From contig NC_080717.1 of assembly GCF_019097595.1 (NCBI RefSeq), forward strand, positions 18,576,336-18,640,335: a stretch of DNA of 64,000 nucleotides. The letters are read 5' to 3'. Every line of letters starts with the position of its first letter. Within the stretch, counting starts at the first letter, position 1. Positions 1 to 13,024 of the stretch are shown here, in pieces. The notes beneath the pieces were generated by a model. It had not been told where the DNA came from. It saw only the letters and a list, made by a program, of their open reading frames with translations, and did no database searches. The position numbers and the translations under genes were made by a program. The DNA is from Hemibagrus wyckioides (taxonomy: Eukaryota; Chordata; Actinopteri; Siluriformes; Bagridae).

Positions 1-779
1 AAGTGTGGCAAACACTATAGTTTAGGTGATAAAAAAACAAACGCTGATGTATGATTGCCACATCACATGATCATCACAATTCCAAAATGGTAGAACATTT
101 TGAATTGCTGTTTTCTAAAATAAGTCATTCAGTTTTATTTGTTTTGTTAGCAAACCTGGGGTGATACCCAGTGCATAAGCCCAGCAATTTTCTATTGTTT
201 TCACAGTTCAGTATAGATGGAAAAAAAAAAAAAACCCTTAATAATACTAGAGTGGTAAAATGGTTGATATTTCTAACCTGTGCTGGTTACACATCACATG
301 AGAAAGCATCACATAGATTTTGTTGTTTTGCATGATTGTGTCTAGAATAAACTATATGACGTGTATAATTTCCAAAATAACTTACAGGCTTTGTGCAGTT
401 GAATTCTCTTCAAGTTGCCTTGTGAAACTCACATGACATGAACAGTTTATTCATTTAAACAGGAATCAGAGTAATAGGCTTGATTGCAGATCCTGTATCA
501 GACCAATTGTTTTTAATCATGTTTAGCACAAAAATCTAAAATAAAGGGGATGAAATGTGTAGTGAAATAATGAGAGCATGCATGATTAACTCAAGGCTAT
601 GGATGATGCCATTGGCTTGATTCTCTGAAACATTCTACAGCATGTTAACAGCTCTCACGATGACAGTGCAATCTGTTTTCTGACTTCAACTCCACTTTCA
701 ACATCCTCGACCTACTTGTGGATAAACGGAGGCAGCTCCATATCTCCAATTTCCTATCTCAGACCTTCTCTTTCCTCAG
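1..779. other. AT-rich intergenic sequence, no gene seen
   Basis: I find no convincing coding exon, RNA gene or long repeat here on either strand. The sequence is AT-rich with short homopolymers, for example an A run near 220-235. Confidence 0.5.
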
Positions 780-1117
780 CACTGGCACTCCACACATGTG
801 CACTGTGGTGTAGCAATGGCACTCTCAATATAATTGCACAAAACACTCATTGCTCAGATGTGCTTTTTCTTCCCACAAACAGATTTTTGTAAATAATCAC
901 CACGATTTCATTTTTTTTTACCACTACCTATTTATTATTTATGCACTATACTGTATTATTTCTGTACTATTTTTCTTTATTATAAATAGTATTTATTACA
1001 TTGTGTTTTCACACTATTGTACTGTATTGCCATATTTCATCATCCCAATGTATTTCATTTATATGAAACCTCACTAAAGGAAAATCTTTGTACGATACAA
1101 GATTCTGATTCTGATTC
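780..1117 (+). repeat. LINE/SINE 3' tail fragment ending in (GATTCT)n
   Basis: The segment ends in tandem gattctgattctgattc at 1101-1117. It is preceded by AT-rich text with a cactatactgtattattt-like run and a 'tttgtacgatacaa' motif. This is the usual 3' end of teleost LINE or LINE-tailed retroposons, which end in a short tandem repeat rather than poly(A). The left boundary is approximate. No reverse transcriptase coding sequence is visible, so it is a truncated copy. Confidence 0.55.
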
Positions 1118-3785
1118 AGTAACTATTTATGTGGTATTTGTAGATTTGATCACGCTGTAAGTTATTCTGGGACACTGATCAATTGTTTGATTAAAGAAAT
1201 TCATATACAAAATGCTTGAAGGCAATGTGATATAACCAAAAAAATAGTAATTTATTTATGCATACAAAATAACCTTTTTGGAATAATTTACAAGCATTTT
1301 TTAATTTTAATATTGTAAACATTTTCCCATTAATTGTGTGTCATTTTCATCTGTGTTGAATTGCTTTGTTTTGTTATGACAGTGCATGATTACCAGCCCT
1401 GGAAGGTCCATTTCCGACAAACACACATCTCCTGCTGTTGCTTTTCTGTCTGTTTTTTTTTTTTCTTTCATATTATCTTTCCATTTGCTTTGACCTGAGA
1501 TGAGAACCCTGTCTTTAGTCCATATGACATCCTTGCAAACCATGCAGTCTCTGTATGAGTCAACATTGTCTGGGGAAATAAGTACACTGCATATTTGATT
1601 CTCTCATATAACAAGACACAAACAGACTCAAAGCATTTCTTGGTCCCCAGTGAAGCCATTTGAAATGCCATTTCATCTAAACACCTGTCTCCTTTGATAC
1701 TGATGGAAAGTTCACCCCTTTCTCCCACCTCCTTCTCTGTTTTGGACATGATTTACTGCCATGTTGTCACTTTTGTCCTCTTCCATCAGCATCCACTCAT
1801 TCTGTCATTATTGAATCCACTCTACTGACAAATGTTTTTCAGTTCAGAATGAAAGAGTGTTTCCTTTAATGTGTATTTTAATGGAGTTGGCTGTGCATGT
1901 TTATGAGAGAACATGTTTAGAATGTTTATGCTACCATATCTATAAGCCAAGAAGCAAATTTTTATCTGCAAAGTTTTTCACCATGAGCTCATGCCCCATT
2001 TCACAGCACCTGATCCTGATTGTTGTACGTCTAGGGAATATGAATGACTGAATAACAAAGCATGTCAACATATTTTATCCAACAAACTGACAAACGGTTG
2101 GTGACGTTAAGATTTGACAGTATGTGAAAAATATTTAGGTTGTTTTCACACTGGTTACTTTTGCTGAGGTCTGACTCTGAATGTGTTTGATCCTGGAACC
2201 CCTGCAGCGTTGGTCTGGTTTCAGCCTCACTTGATTCTATCAAACTTCAGTGCATTTGGGTTCATCTTTCTTTATCATAAATGTGCATAAACACAACATA
2301 ACCCATATTTTTTTGTTTCATTATTTTGTTGCTATTATGCACAATAAGGCATCTCACCTCTTCTGTATCCCACAGTGTCCCCATGTCAGACATGGCACAC
2401 AAGTGTTCTGGAAACTATTGATGTTGGCTAAAACACATGCACTTTACCTTCTAAACAAATGCAGAGCCAAGTACGAGTTGCATTCACAATCATGGGACTC
2501 ACATTATAGTTCCACTGCAACCGAAGTCACTAACCTCCACCTACAGATAGACCCACAGGTTTAGTACCACAGTGTCTTCCTGGTCCAGTGACAGCTTTCA
2601 CGTTACCAATTATTCGTTTGAACTGTGCTCTGTTTCAGACTGAATCGACAGTGTGGAAACCCCCTAAGAATGAATGAAAAGTAAAGGATGGAAATACAAA
2701 ATATGCAAAATAAAAGTTTGATTTAGTTTTCTTGGTAAATATGAAAAACAGTACTGTGGCTCCTCTGATGTTGCTGTTCATTTTGTTGTTGAGTCCTAAA
2801 GCAAAATAGTTGTACATTCCACTGATCAAACTCGCTTCAAGCACACAGTCCATAAAAAAGATTCTAATAAACAAGACACATTCTTTCTCTCTGTCTCATT
2901 TTATCCTCCCACTTTCGCTTTCATTCTTCTTCCTCTTCCAGGAGGACACTGACACGACACACAAACCCATCTGTCCTTCTATCTTCTGCAGTAGATGCCA
3001 TATTGCTATTCCAAATCACTACCCTTGAAATGCTTGCTTGTCTTAACGTTATTTCCTATTTATCATTCCAAATACAGAGGTGTTCTCAAGGCCGTCCACG
3101 CAATCACCCAACACTACTGTGCAACACCTAGCATAGTGCTGTATGGAAAGCCAAATCTCAATCCATTCCAGTCCCCATAGGAGTAACTCTCAGTTGCTAG
3201 TGCAGGAAAAGCCCATCTGGAGCCCACTTGGCCTTAATTACAAAGTTAATTGATCAGCAACAAACTCATTAATGCAGTAACAATACAAACGAACAACATC
3301 TGTCAAAACCTGTATATACTTTCTGGATGTCTTCAGTTATTCTAGCTGAATCTAACACTAGTACTGTTACATTTTGTCCTAAGATTGTTTATCTCTGCCA
3401 TGTTAGTGTCGATTTTTGGCAGTAAATGAACAATTTTATTGTCTAAATCAAAGCTTCTCTGAAGCAGCACAGAAATCTGAGCAAATATCTATATGAGTTT
3501 CCAAACTGTCTGTGGCATAGGAGTGTGTTATTTGGCAGTAGATAACATCTTTCTGGAAATAAATTCCAATTTCTAGCTTGAGTTTAGTAAAAATTGGTTC
3601 CCTAAGGGTTCTCAGCTTCCAAAAAATAACAAAAAAAAACAAAAACATTTTCTGATGAGGGAACATTCTTCACTAACTCAAACATTTTAGGGAGTAATTC
3701 ACAGATACCAGAAGAATCCACTTCAGTTATGTGAGTAAAATGCCTTAGAAAATAAGAAAGGATCTTTGGATTATAGTGTGAGGAT
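1118..3785. other. Intergenic, no supported gene
   Basis: Only short open frames without splice or homology support occur here on both strands. The composition is ordinary AT-rich intergenic DNA and I recognise no repeat family with confidence. Confidence 0.45.
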
Positions 3786-3789
3786 GTGG

Positions 3790-3965
3790 TTCTTAATTCA
3801 GCTGCTCGCATTAGGGGTCACCCCAGAGTATCATCTGACCTGCTTATATGATTAGGAATAGGTTTTATGTCTTACATCTTTCCTGATGCAACCCTTCTGT
3901 TTTTATCCACCCCAGTGGCTGGCTTTGTTCCCTGCCTGGCATTGAGAGCATGAGATCCTTAGCCA
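3790..3965 (+). repeat. Dispersed teleost repeat fragment
   Basis: The text 'attaggggtcaccccagagtatcatctg', followed by 'cctgatgcaacccttctg' and 'ccccagtggctgg', matches a very common short interspersed fish repeat as I remember it. It is a fragment with no coding capacity and approximate boundaries. Confidence 0.45.
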
Positions 3966-4084
3966 ATAAACCACCAGGGAATTTATTGCATGGAATGCTC
4001 TGTTACTTGGTAACTACTGTATCTTTAAAATTGTTACCACTTATAATAATTTTACAAACATCTCTTTCAAAGTGTTCTTCATAC

Positions 4085-5018
4085 ACATTCATCAATCAGG
4101 CATAACATTATGAGCCGTGACAGGTGAAGTGAATAACACTGATTATCTCCTCATCATGGCACCTGTTAGTGGGTGGGATATATTAGGCAGCAAGTGAACA
4201 TTTTGCCCTCAACGTTGATGTGTTAGAAGCAGGAAAAATGGGCATGAGCAAGGTGTTTGAGCGAGTTTGACAAGGGCCAAATTTGACATAGCCACAGACC
4301 AGCCAGGGTGCCCATGATGACCCCTGTGCACCACCAAAATTGCCAACAATGAGCATGTGAGCATCAGAACTGGACCACGGAACAATGTAAGAAGGTGGCC
4401 TGGTCTGATGAATCATTTTTTCTTTTACATCACGTGGATGGCCGGGTGCGTGTGTGTTGATTACCAGGGGAACACTTGGTACCAGGATGCACTATGGGAA
4501 GAAGGCAAGCCGAGGAGGCAGTGTCAAGCAATGTTCCTCTGAGAAACCTTGGGTCCTGCCATCCATGTGGATGTTACTTTGACACCACCACCTACCTAAG
4601 CATTGTTGCAGACCATGTACACCCTTTCATGGAAACAGTATTCCCTGATGGCTGTGGCCTCTTTCAGCAGGAGAATGTGCCGTGCCACAAAGCAAAAATG
4701 GTTCAGGAATGGTTTGATGAGCACAACAACGAGTTGGAGATGTTGTCTTAGCCTCCAAATTCCCCAGATCGCAATTCAGTCAAGCATCTGTGGAATGTGT
4801 TGGACAAACAAGTCCAATCCATGGAGACCCCACCTCACCTCATAAATCCTTAAAGGATTTAAAGGATCTCCTGCTAACATCTTGGTGCCAGATACTACAG
4901 AACACCTTCAGGGATTTAGTGGAGTCCATGCCTCGATGGGTCAGGGCTGTTTTGGCAGCAAAAGGACGAACAATAAAATATTAGGGAGGTGGTCATAATG
5001 TTATGCCTGATCAGTGTA
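4085..5018 (+). mobile_element. Decayed Tc1/mariner transposon (family 1)
   Basis: Terminal inverted repeats are visible: ATCAGGCATAACATTATGA at 4095-4113 and its complement at 4993-5011. Between them, on the + strand, are remnants of a Tc1/mariner transposase starting near the ATG at 4238. They run through a block resembling the second catalytic-D region (around 4,660-4,740, 'FQQENVPCHKAK') to a C-terminal 'RAVLAAKGRT' block at about 4945-4972. Stops and frame changes interrupt it and the element is shorter than a full copy, so it is inactive. The same family recurs at 29,649-30,157, and a lone terminal repeat fragment lies near 33,247-33,270. Confidence 0.85.
4238..4983 (+). pseudogene. Tc1/mariner transposase remnant
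   Basis: Broken transposase reading frame inside the family 1 element. The start region (MGMSKV, then a stop) parallels the better preserved '[16 protein letters not shown]' of the copy at 29,802. The DDE catalytic region is visible only as pieces in two or more frames, with an in-frame stop after 'ELEMLS' near 4,750 and further frame changes downstream. No functional enzyme can be made from it. Confidence 0.7.
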
Positions 5019-5509
5019 TAGCTTTATAGGGTTATACTCAACAAGCTTGTTAAATAAAGTCTTTTTTATTTTGAGAAAAGTTTATCTCTAGGTATGTTTG
5101 TAAATGGTTGCAAATAGTATGTCATTTATGCAAGCAAGGTTTTATCAGGACACTGAAGGCATTGTCAATTCCAAGGAAGCAATATATTTCAGTCTTACTC
5201 ATACTGCAGAAATGTTATTGTAGATTCAGAGCGCACTGTCTCTGCTGCCTGTAGCATACGGTCATTTCAGATCACACAGACTTAGCAGCGCTAGAACTTT
5301 GACAGCTTTGAGTCCAGGCTAATTATTAGAACCGACTATAGCTCAGGTTAAAACCTGCAGCAAAATCAGTTACTGAATCATTGACTTGGCCAAATTATAT
5401 TAACCTCTCTGATTTAAAAAACAAAAAAGAGTCACAATAAGTGACAAAGGGAATATGGATATTTTGTTTCTGAAACTAATTTGAAGTCTGCTATTAATAC
5501 TTAATAACA

Positions 5510-5925
5510 ACAGAAACAAAGTACATATCCCAGAATTCAGTGCAGCATAGCCACTGAGAACTACAATACCCAAACTCTCTTACGTTCATGCTCACCAGAT
5601 TGATTGCACCCACCTGGACTCAGTCACCTTCATGACACACACACACACACACACACACTCTCAATCTCTCTCACACTCACTCTTAGTGACTCAGTGTTCT
5701 GCACCTGTCTATACCTTGAAAGTTATAAGCCTTTGAAAGTCTCTCTGGTGTTTTGATCTAGTTCTGGTTTCCCTATTCTGTGATACTCTGTCTATCCCAC
5801 TTCATATTTGTGCATCACATGACCTTTGCCTGTTTTTTCACTTCATTTTTGGATTACGTCTCTCTTGTTTTCTACAGTTCAAAAAACCCATTGCGGACCT
5901 GCACTTGCATCCTCAACTGATTCCT
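5510..5925 (+). repeat. Probable dispersed retroelement-like repeat with (CA)n
   Basis: The text around 5520-5900 ('ttacgttcatgctcacc', 'gattgcacccacctggac', a CA microsatellite at 5635-5659, and 'acctgcacttgcatcctc' near the end) resembles a common fish interspersed sequence. The family is uncertain and no coding capacity is recognised. The short open frame starting at 5905 has no support as a gene. Confidence 0.35.
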
Positions 5926-6242
5926 GACAACATGATCACCTTATTCTTGAAGAACTGTGTGAGTCCATTAGGTCTCAACAATGATTGGTCCGTGCTGAAA
6001 CCTGAAAACAAGGCTGATCTTTCTAACAGCTCACTAATCAAGTGTGAAATTACTAGTGAATCAACACTGCAAAATGAACTCAGTCCTCTTAGTAACAGTT
6101 GGTTTGCTGTCACTACTACTATCAAGAGCCAAAAAGTTGGAAATGAACAGCTGGACTTTACAGATCACATAGCAGTTTTGTCCTAATCATGAAGAATCAG
6201 GTTGTATTATCGGGAAATTAACACAGTGCCTCTGAGAATACA

Positions 6243-6405
6243 GTTCAATTCAATTCAATTTCCTTTGTATTGTGTTTTTTTTTACAGTGGATATTGTCTC
6301 CAAAAATGCTTTACAGGAATATAAAAATCCAGAAAACATTTCAAATTGAAATGTGTATTTATCTCTAATGAGCAAATCAGACGGCAAGAAAAAAACTCCC
6401 TGAGA
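6243..6405 (-). repeat. Teleost interspersed repeat with (TTCAA)n end, reverse orientation
   Basis: It begins with tandem ttcaattcaattcaattt and continues 'tttgtattg...caaaaatgctttacag...aaaaaactccctgagatg'. This is the reverse complement of the repeat seen forward at 14,565-14,912 and 61,365-61,663, whose end reads 'tacaaataaattgaattgaattgaa'. This is the 3' end of a retroposon family that terminates in a 5-bp tandem repeat. Confidence 0.6.
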
Positions 6406-7125
6406 TGATATGAATACAAGAATAACAGCATTTCATATCCATGTAATTATCACATGGCTCAACTACTTCAAATCACTGCTGTTGCTAACAATCACTGGAC
6501 ATTGTCCTTGGGGTAATTATTCGAACTACATGAAATCGCTCATCAGGGATTGCATTAGATTTCAATCACTTCAGTGTGAGAATGAACAATACATGGAGGC
6601 ACCGGACTCACTGGAAAGAATTCCAAAAAGTCTTCATATCACAGCTTTGCTCAGCAGGTAACCCATCCATATCATGCTTAGATTACAACAATGTAAGTAA
6701 TTCTTGGTCAATTGAAACTAAATTTCAAATACCCAGTCTAGATCTCTGTCAAGTACACTATAAAAAGGGCTGTTTTCTGCATCACAATATTACCAGATGT
6801 GGCTTGTCTTTTTCATATTTTCTCCAGAACTTCATGAAGAGCACATCAAATAGCCAGTATTTCAATACTGGTGCCTTAAGCAGTTACCCATGCACATTCC
6901 TAGATGATATTACTCATGTTGACAGTAAAACATACCCTGACTGAATCTTTACCTGATAGGATTTTTTGGTTTTATGAAGGAGTAACATTAATTGCATATG
7001 TAACTTGTGGTTTTAAGAACTCCAGCCTGGTCGAATTGTTTGAAGTAGCTTGTTGAGCAAGTCTAACTTGATCAGATACATGGTCTTTTTCCATCCACCT
7101 GTAGTGCTTGTCCTACACAAGGTCA
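6406..7125. other. Intergenic, no supported gene
   Basis: Two overlapping open frames (83 and 122 codons, 6410-6944) have no recognisable domain, splice signals or start context. I treat this as non-coding. Confidence 0.4.
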
Positions 7126-7434
7126 TGTGGACCTGTATAGGCTCCAACCTGGAGCCTATCCAATGGGACTCTAGGGTACACCCTGGAATGGGTAGCAACC
7201 CATCAGAGTGCACAATTCCGCACACAATCACACACTATAGAAAATCCTGAGCTGCCAGTCAGCCGGCAATGAATGTCTTTAGACTGGGGGAGGAAGCTAG
7301 AGTACCCGTATGAAACCCGTGAAGCATGAGCAAAATGTGCACACATCTCCGCACACAGGGTGGAGGCAGGAATCAAACCCCCAAACTTGAAGGTGTAAGA
7401 CAAGCATACTAACCACTAAGTCACTGTGTCCTCG
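7126..7434 (-). repeat. tRNA-derived SINE (family A), reverse orientation
   Basis: The segment ends in 'aggaatcaaacccccaaac...ctaaccactaagtcactgtg'. Reversed, this gives a tRNA-like head with a B-box-like GTTTGATTCCTG. The body ('tgtctttagactgggggaggaagctagagtaccc') and the 'gcctatccaatgggactc...acaccctggaatggg' tail are characteristic of a very common teleost SINE. Related pieces lie at 11,745-12,375, 14,061-14,373, 46,323-46,475, 60,490-60,612 and 62,857-63,000. Confidence 0.75.
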
Positions 7435-7708
7435 ATTGTTAACTTTTATTGACATGACATATGGTATGCTTTTCGAAACATATTTCTTGACATACAAAAA
7501 TGTCTCTATTCTAAAACTGCTTTATTCTTTGCTGAATTTATATTCATATATTATCATTTCTAAGCTGTTTTTATTGTCTTGTACTTTGATGTGACATCAT
7601 ATTGCAAATAACAGTCAAGAGGGAAATGTTCAATATGTTCAGTTCGTTCTAAAAGAAAATGCTTGTACTGAACAGTGGTGGTCTAAAACTGTCCCGAATT
7701 CTTTATAC

Positions 7709-7733
7709 AAAAAATAAATAAATAAATAAATAA
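7709..7733. repeat. (AAAT)n microsatellite
   Basis: Short tandem aaat run. Confidence 0.85.
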
Positions 7734-8294
7734 AAGCACAGTGACAGCCTGCATGAAATGCATGCAGGTAATTTTACTAATCCGAATGGGCTGGCTTGAA
7801 CTTCAAGTTCAGGGACCTGCATAGTGAGCATGGTGAATAGTGTGTTATTCCGAATAAATACCTACAGATTTGACTGTGCATTTTTACTGTCATAGATATT
7901 TTGATGAGCAGGAAGACAGAACTTTTTCCTTATACAGTTAAACTTTGTAAACAGCATTTTGCTTCCTCAGGTAAACAGCTGAGACAGTAAGCTGTGAGAC
8001 ATTACAAGGTAAACCAAAATAGAGATTTTTGCATGGTGAGCATTTCCCTGATAACCCGAGTTGAACTGCTAATTTCCTTTGCAATTATTATAACAGGAAG
8101 GTGTATTCCCTTTAGTTTTTGGCTCTTATACTGTATATGAAAATAAGGTAAAATCTAGAACTGTGGCTGAATTTACTTGTTTTTACCAACTTGTCTCAAA
8201 CTTCCATTCTTTAACCTTCTGTTGTCATTTTAGACTCAAAGTAGAGAACGTGTTTAATAAACTTGGTTTTAAAAAAAGGATGCCCTAAATTTAA

Positions 8295-8373
8295 GAATAA
8301 GATAAGATAAGATAAGATAAGATAAGATAAGATAAGATAAGATAAGATAAGATAAGATAAGATAAGATAAGAT
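8295..8373. repeat. (GATAA)n microsatellite
   Basis: About 15 uninterrupted copies of the 5-bp unit gataa. The open frame read through it on the - strand (repeating L-I-L-S-Y) is low complexity, not a gene. Confidence 0.97.
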
Positions 8374-10635
8374 GGAAAATATTGCACAGTACAAATAATA
8401 ATAAACTAAATAACAATACAAATAGTAAAAGAAAGTAAGATTATATAAAATTATAAACATATCAAAAATTATAAACATATAAATTTATAAAGTGGTAAAA
8501 TATCATTGACCTCAATTGACCTGTTGAAGACATTGACCTGTAGAAGATATTGGCGCAATCAATTGACTGCTTCATACATAAGATGTTATGTTAAAATGAA
8601 ACTGGGGAGTTAGCGAGTCGGTATATACCCCTTGTTGCAATTCATTATGCGCTAAGAAGAAAAACTGTAAAGGGAATTTAGTTTTTGTTTACCTCAGAAA
8701 GGCCAAGGTACAGACCATAACCTTTAACAACCAAAATAATTACAAATCTCATATAAACTAATATGGCTAATGATGACAGGGTGCAAACCGAGACTAATTA
8801 CACAATGCTAATGTGAGCTCACTACCTTTTAATTAAATAGACAAGGCCAGTGAAATGCCCCCTTTAATCTTTAAAGACCAGTAGGCTGTAACGGTCATGT
8901 GTCTGTCTGGAAGTCTGGAAGTAATTCCACAAACTTCATCTCTAAAACTGTTCATTTTTTCAATATGTTATCAAACTGGATCAGTGCTTATGTTTTGCTA
9001 GGATTTTATGCATGGAAATGCATTAGTGTCTCTGACTTATTTCTCTAGAGAATTCGGAAAGACTTACAGATTCAACCTATAATGAGCTTCCTCCAACTCC
9101 TTCATCCTTAGTAATGGAAGAGCAAATAAGCAGTGCATTTATCAGAGCATGTTTATGTGATTATTGTCAGAAGGCTTGGCTGACTGATTTAAGCACAGGT
9201 TTATTCTGTCACAGAGGACATATTGATTTTTTTTTTTTTTAATGAATTTAATCATTTCTTACCTTAGATCAGAGGAAGTGAGGAAGACTTATCAAGACGT
9301 AGTTGGAGAAAGCACTAACACTGGTATTTTATCCATTTTGCTAGTATTCTGTGACCACTCGGTGTTCTGAATTTAAATGTAAAATAGATTGATATTATGC
9401 TAATGTGTATGGTTAACACAGTATTCTGCTAAACAGTGAAGCACAACTGTAAATTATCGTGGTATAAAATGGAGGAACTGGGAGAACACGCTCTTCAATG
9501 TTTTAGTCCTTTGTTGAAGACATGTAGGATTTGCCTATCTATTAAAATTTCCAGTAATCTAATCTTTTCCTCAGAAACCTGCTATTCAGACCAGTCCAAC
9601 CATTTCAAGGCATTTCCTATTCTAGGAGAGCTGAACTTCCAGTGCTTAGGCTTTTATCTGTCAGCAATAATTGGCAGAAAATTGTGTATGCTATGTGCTG
9701 TATTTTTTTTTTTTTCATCAAAGAGAAAAAAGGGCCAGCAATTACAGTTCCCCTTATCTCGCCCCTCCCCGATATAGGACTCATGCTCTGCAAGGCAACA
9801 GAACGAGTTAAGCAACATCTTCTCTCTTCATTCTGTGAAATCTGCCATACTGCAGCAAATTGTTTCAGTCAGTCTTGCACTTGCTTCGCCTTCATGTACA
9901 GGCACTTTTACAGTACAGTGTTGTACGTATTTACTTCTATAAACTTGGTCCAAACATCCAATATGATTATTGTAATAACCAAACTGGGCTTAATTTCAAG
10001 AACTTAAAAACACTTACAGTACAGCTATCAATACACAATGTATACAGACTGCAGATATAATCATTGTTTCAAGTGCAAATGTGTTATTAACAATTAAAAT
10101 GGACTTGAAATGCAGTCACAATACAATCAGTCTGTTGGAAGTACCAGGGGATACGCAGGAAGGCAACTTCCTCGTCCTGCCAGTCTAAATTCTCGTAGTG
10201 TTGGAGTTTCCAGCAGACGCTGTGAATAAACATAGGCATGCTCTGTGTAGCGTATAGGATTAAAGAGAGGTAGGATTAGCAGCTGTTTCACGGCTACAGG
10301 GAGATGGCTAATCTCCTGTCAACAGATTGACGGAAAAACTGCTCCAGCCTGAGAAGCAAATCTGTTTTCCTCTTTCCGGCAAATTCCCAGTCTCCACCAT
10401 CTCCATCTTACCTGCCTACAGAATGAAAACACTAGACATATATATATATAAAGTGTTTTGCCTATGTGCTGTTATATTGAGGACAATTTTTTGTAACACT
10501 TGTTAATAACTTGGCAATTTTGGTTGATTATTATTAATTTGGCAAATTTACAAATTGTTATTAATGATAGTTTGCCCCAATGTTAATAATTAATCAGTCA
10601 CTATTCATTTAATATTGATAAACAAATAATTTGCT
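8374..10635. other. Intergenic, no supported gene
   Basis: AT-rich DNA without recognised repeats or exons. Open frames of 113-121 codons at 9436-10,007 overlap one another in different frames and lack splice or domain support. Confidence 0.4.
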
Positions 10636-10639
10636 ATAA

Positions 10640-10870
10640 TCCTTTCAGATTCTGACTATGGGATTTTTTTCTGCACCATTTTGGGTAGACTCTAGAGACT
10701 GCTGTGTATGAAAATCCCAGGAGATCAGCACTTTCTGAAATACTCAAAATGGTCCATCTGGCACCAACAACCATGCCAAGGTGAACGTCACTGAGATGTG
10801 AACGTTAACTGGAGCTCGTGACCTGTATCTGCATGACTTTATGTACTGTGCTGCTGCCACAGTTAATCTG
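10640..10870 (-). mobile_element. Tc1/mariner transposon fragment (family 2)
   Basis: The text 'aaaatcccaggagatcagca...tctgaaatactcaaaatggtccatctggcaccaacaaccat' is, on the - strand, the N-terminal helix-turn-helix region of a Tc1-like transposase. It is nearly identical to the segment at 24,950-25,020. The 'gacctgtatctgcatga...gctgctgcca' text is its 5' untranslated end. Only this end of the element remains. Confidence 0.7.
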
Positions 10871-11744
10871 ACTGGGTTTCCTATTAGAAATAGTATGAGC
10901 ATGTCCCATGCTTTCCTAACACTTACTGATTTACTGAATTTAAGAAAGAAATGTTAAGGTACAGTAAAACAAGCATATTATCATATGTGCAGCCAGATCA
11001 ATTGTCAGTTATCCATTTTTCCTGGTTTTGACTAAATTGTTTTGTTGTTATTAATGATTTAATAATATCCAATGATTCAACGATTTGTTCCAGCCTATTA
11101 ATGATGCATTAATGAATGTGCTGCCTCAATAGAATAGACAGCACAGTGTTCAATCTGCAGAGAGGTTCCTTACATATTAAATCAATACAAATACAGATTC
11201 ATGGCTGCCAAATACAAAATCCATTTTGTATAAAATTACTGCAGTGTGCTTATTCTCTTTTTCCAATTTTTGCTATAGTGAGGATTGACCTTTCCCTATG
11301 ACTGAGCAACAGTATGTTTCACAGTATATTACAGCACATTAAGTTCATTCACTGGACAGTGGCCTTCATCCAAAATCATCTGCCAAATTGATACAGGATA
11401 CAAATATATGATTCAAGCACACAGCTGAGCAGTTGAAGGTTAAGGACTCAAGGCCCCAGTAGTGTCTATGGTAGTTATGGGATTTTAACTAAATCTTATT
11501 GATCACTAAATCCGAACACTAAACATTGAGCCACAGATCCACTTGTGTATGCAGTGCGAACATGCAGGTAGAATTTAGAGAGCGTGCAACAAAATAGTCA
11601 AGAGAGAAGGAGGCTTTTATTTTCATGCTGCTGGGAGCAGGCTGTTAGATATTAAGCTTGCAGGATGCAAAAAGGCCATGTTCATTAACATAGGAGCGTA
11701 CTGGGTGTTCATGCAGTGCTGTGTAACACATTTACAACGTTTAT

Positions 11745-12375
11745 TTATTCATCTTCAGTAACTGCTTTATCCTGCTCATGGTCAGGGTCATGCTGCTTTT
11801 AATTATTTTGTAGAACCAACTAATTTTGTAGAAAAATGCAGGGGCAAGCAGGATTGGTCAAAATAATCTACAGGAGTAGGTGGGGGTGGGATTAAAAAAT
11901 AGTCTGATAGACACCTTTCTTAGATATGTTCTTCAATGATGTCACTATATGGTTAAAATAATAAGATGGTCAATTGCAATGACTTTCTTTATAGTGTCCA
12001 GGAAGGGCAAATCTTCCCAAGTTTTGATTTTACTAACAAGTCAAACTCAAATGGCTAACATCCCAATGATGGTCCACATTTACCATTTCATCTCCACCAC
12101 ATAACTCTGTGGAATGAAAGCTCAGCTTGATCTTTCACACATTTGCCTCACACCTCCAGGACAGGGGGTTCAGTTCCTGCCTCTGATCATGGATCTCCCT
12201 GTACTTCAGGGGTTTCCTCTGGGTAATCAGGTTTCCTCATGTGTTGTAGTTCATATAGTCTATAAGGAGCATGTGCACAATTGTGCCCTGTGATGGAAGT
12301 CCTCTGGCTTGTCCTGAGTTCATGTGTCCCCACAACAATGTGAAGGATAAGCATCACAAACATTGGATGGATGGC
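11745..12375. repeat. SINE family A fragments
   Basis: The text at 11,745-11,812 ('ttcatcttcagtaactgctttatcctgctcatggtcaggg') is the tail of the family A SINE. At 12,160-12,375 the body ('caggggttcagttcc'-like B-box region, 'tttcctctgggtaatcaggtttcctc', 'tgccctgtgatggaag') runs forward. They may be one rearranged insertion or two. Confidence 0.55.
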
Positions 12376-12955
12376 TTAAGCTGCAGTCCTGCTATAAACT
12401 TTTTTGCCAAGAAATTGAGTTAGCTAAAGTTAACTCAATAGCTAAAGATTGATAGCTGGTACTGTCATGTCTAATCTAAAGCCAGTTAAGAAGCTGCTTT
12501 GCTACAGTAAAAATGCTTTCTCCTAAAAAGTTTATCAAAGAAACTTGGTAGAAAGTGGTAAAGAAGTGTCCAAAGAAGGAGGGTTTCCACCTGTACCAGA
12601 GCGTTGAATTGCTGAGTGGCTCAGTTCTGCTTCATGCTCATCTTCCCTAACTGAGAGCTCTACAGAGCAAAGCCAAGGGAAATCAGAGTAAACCATGGAT
12701 TAGTACCTAATGCCCAGAGAAGGAGCAGATCCCCCCCCCCACTTCCCCCATATAAAGATGTGTCTAAGATGTATGAATATTCAGAAAAACACTTCTTCAT
12801 GCCTCTTAGGTACCGTGAACACTATTAAGTAACCATTGTTCTCTGCTCACTGAGCAAAACAATCAGTAATTCAGAAAGCGTTCAGCCACTCAATTTCAAC
12901 TGCCTCACTCAGTTACTTAGCATTCCCAGTGGAACACTGTGATTTTCTCACCCTC

Positions 12956-12971
12956 TCTCTCTCAGGTGCGC

Positions 12972-13023
<52 letters not shown>

Positions 13024-13024
13024 T
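12956..13024. repeat. (CT)n(CA)n compound microsatellite
   Basis: Tandem ct dinucleotides pass directly into tandem ca dinucleotides. Confidence 0.95.

Noticed and set aside
5905..6186. 93-codon frame
   Set aside because: It begins at the end of a probable interspersed repeat and has no family resemblance.
9436..10007. Overlapping 113- and 121-codon frames
   Set aside because: No recognisable domain, start context or exon structure, and they contain an expanded T run.
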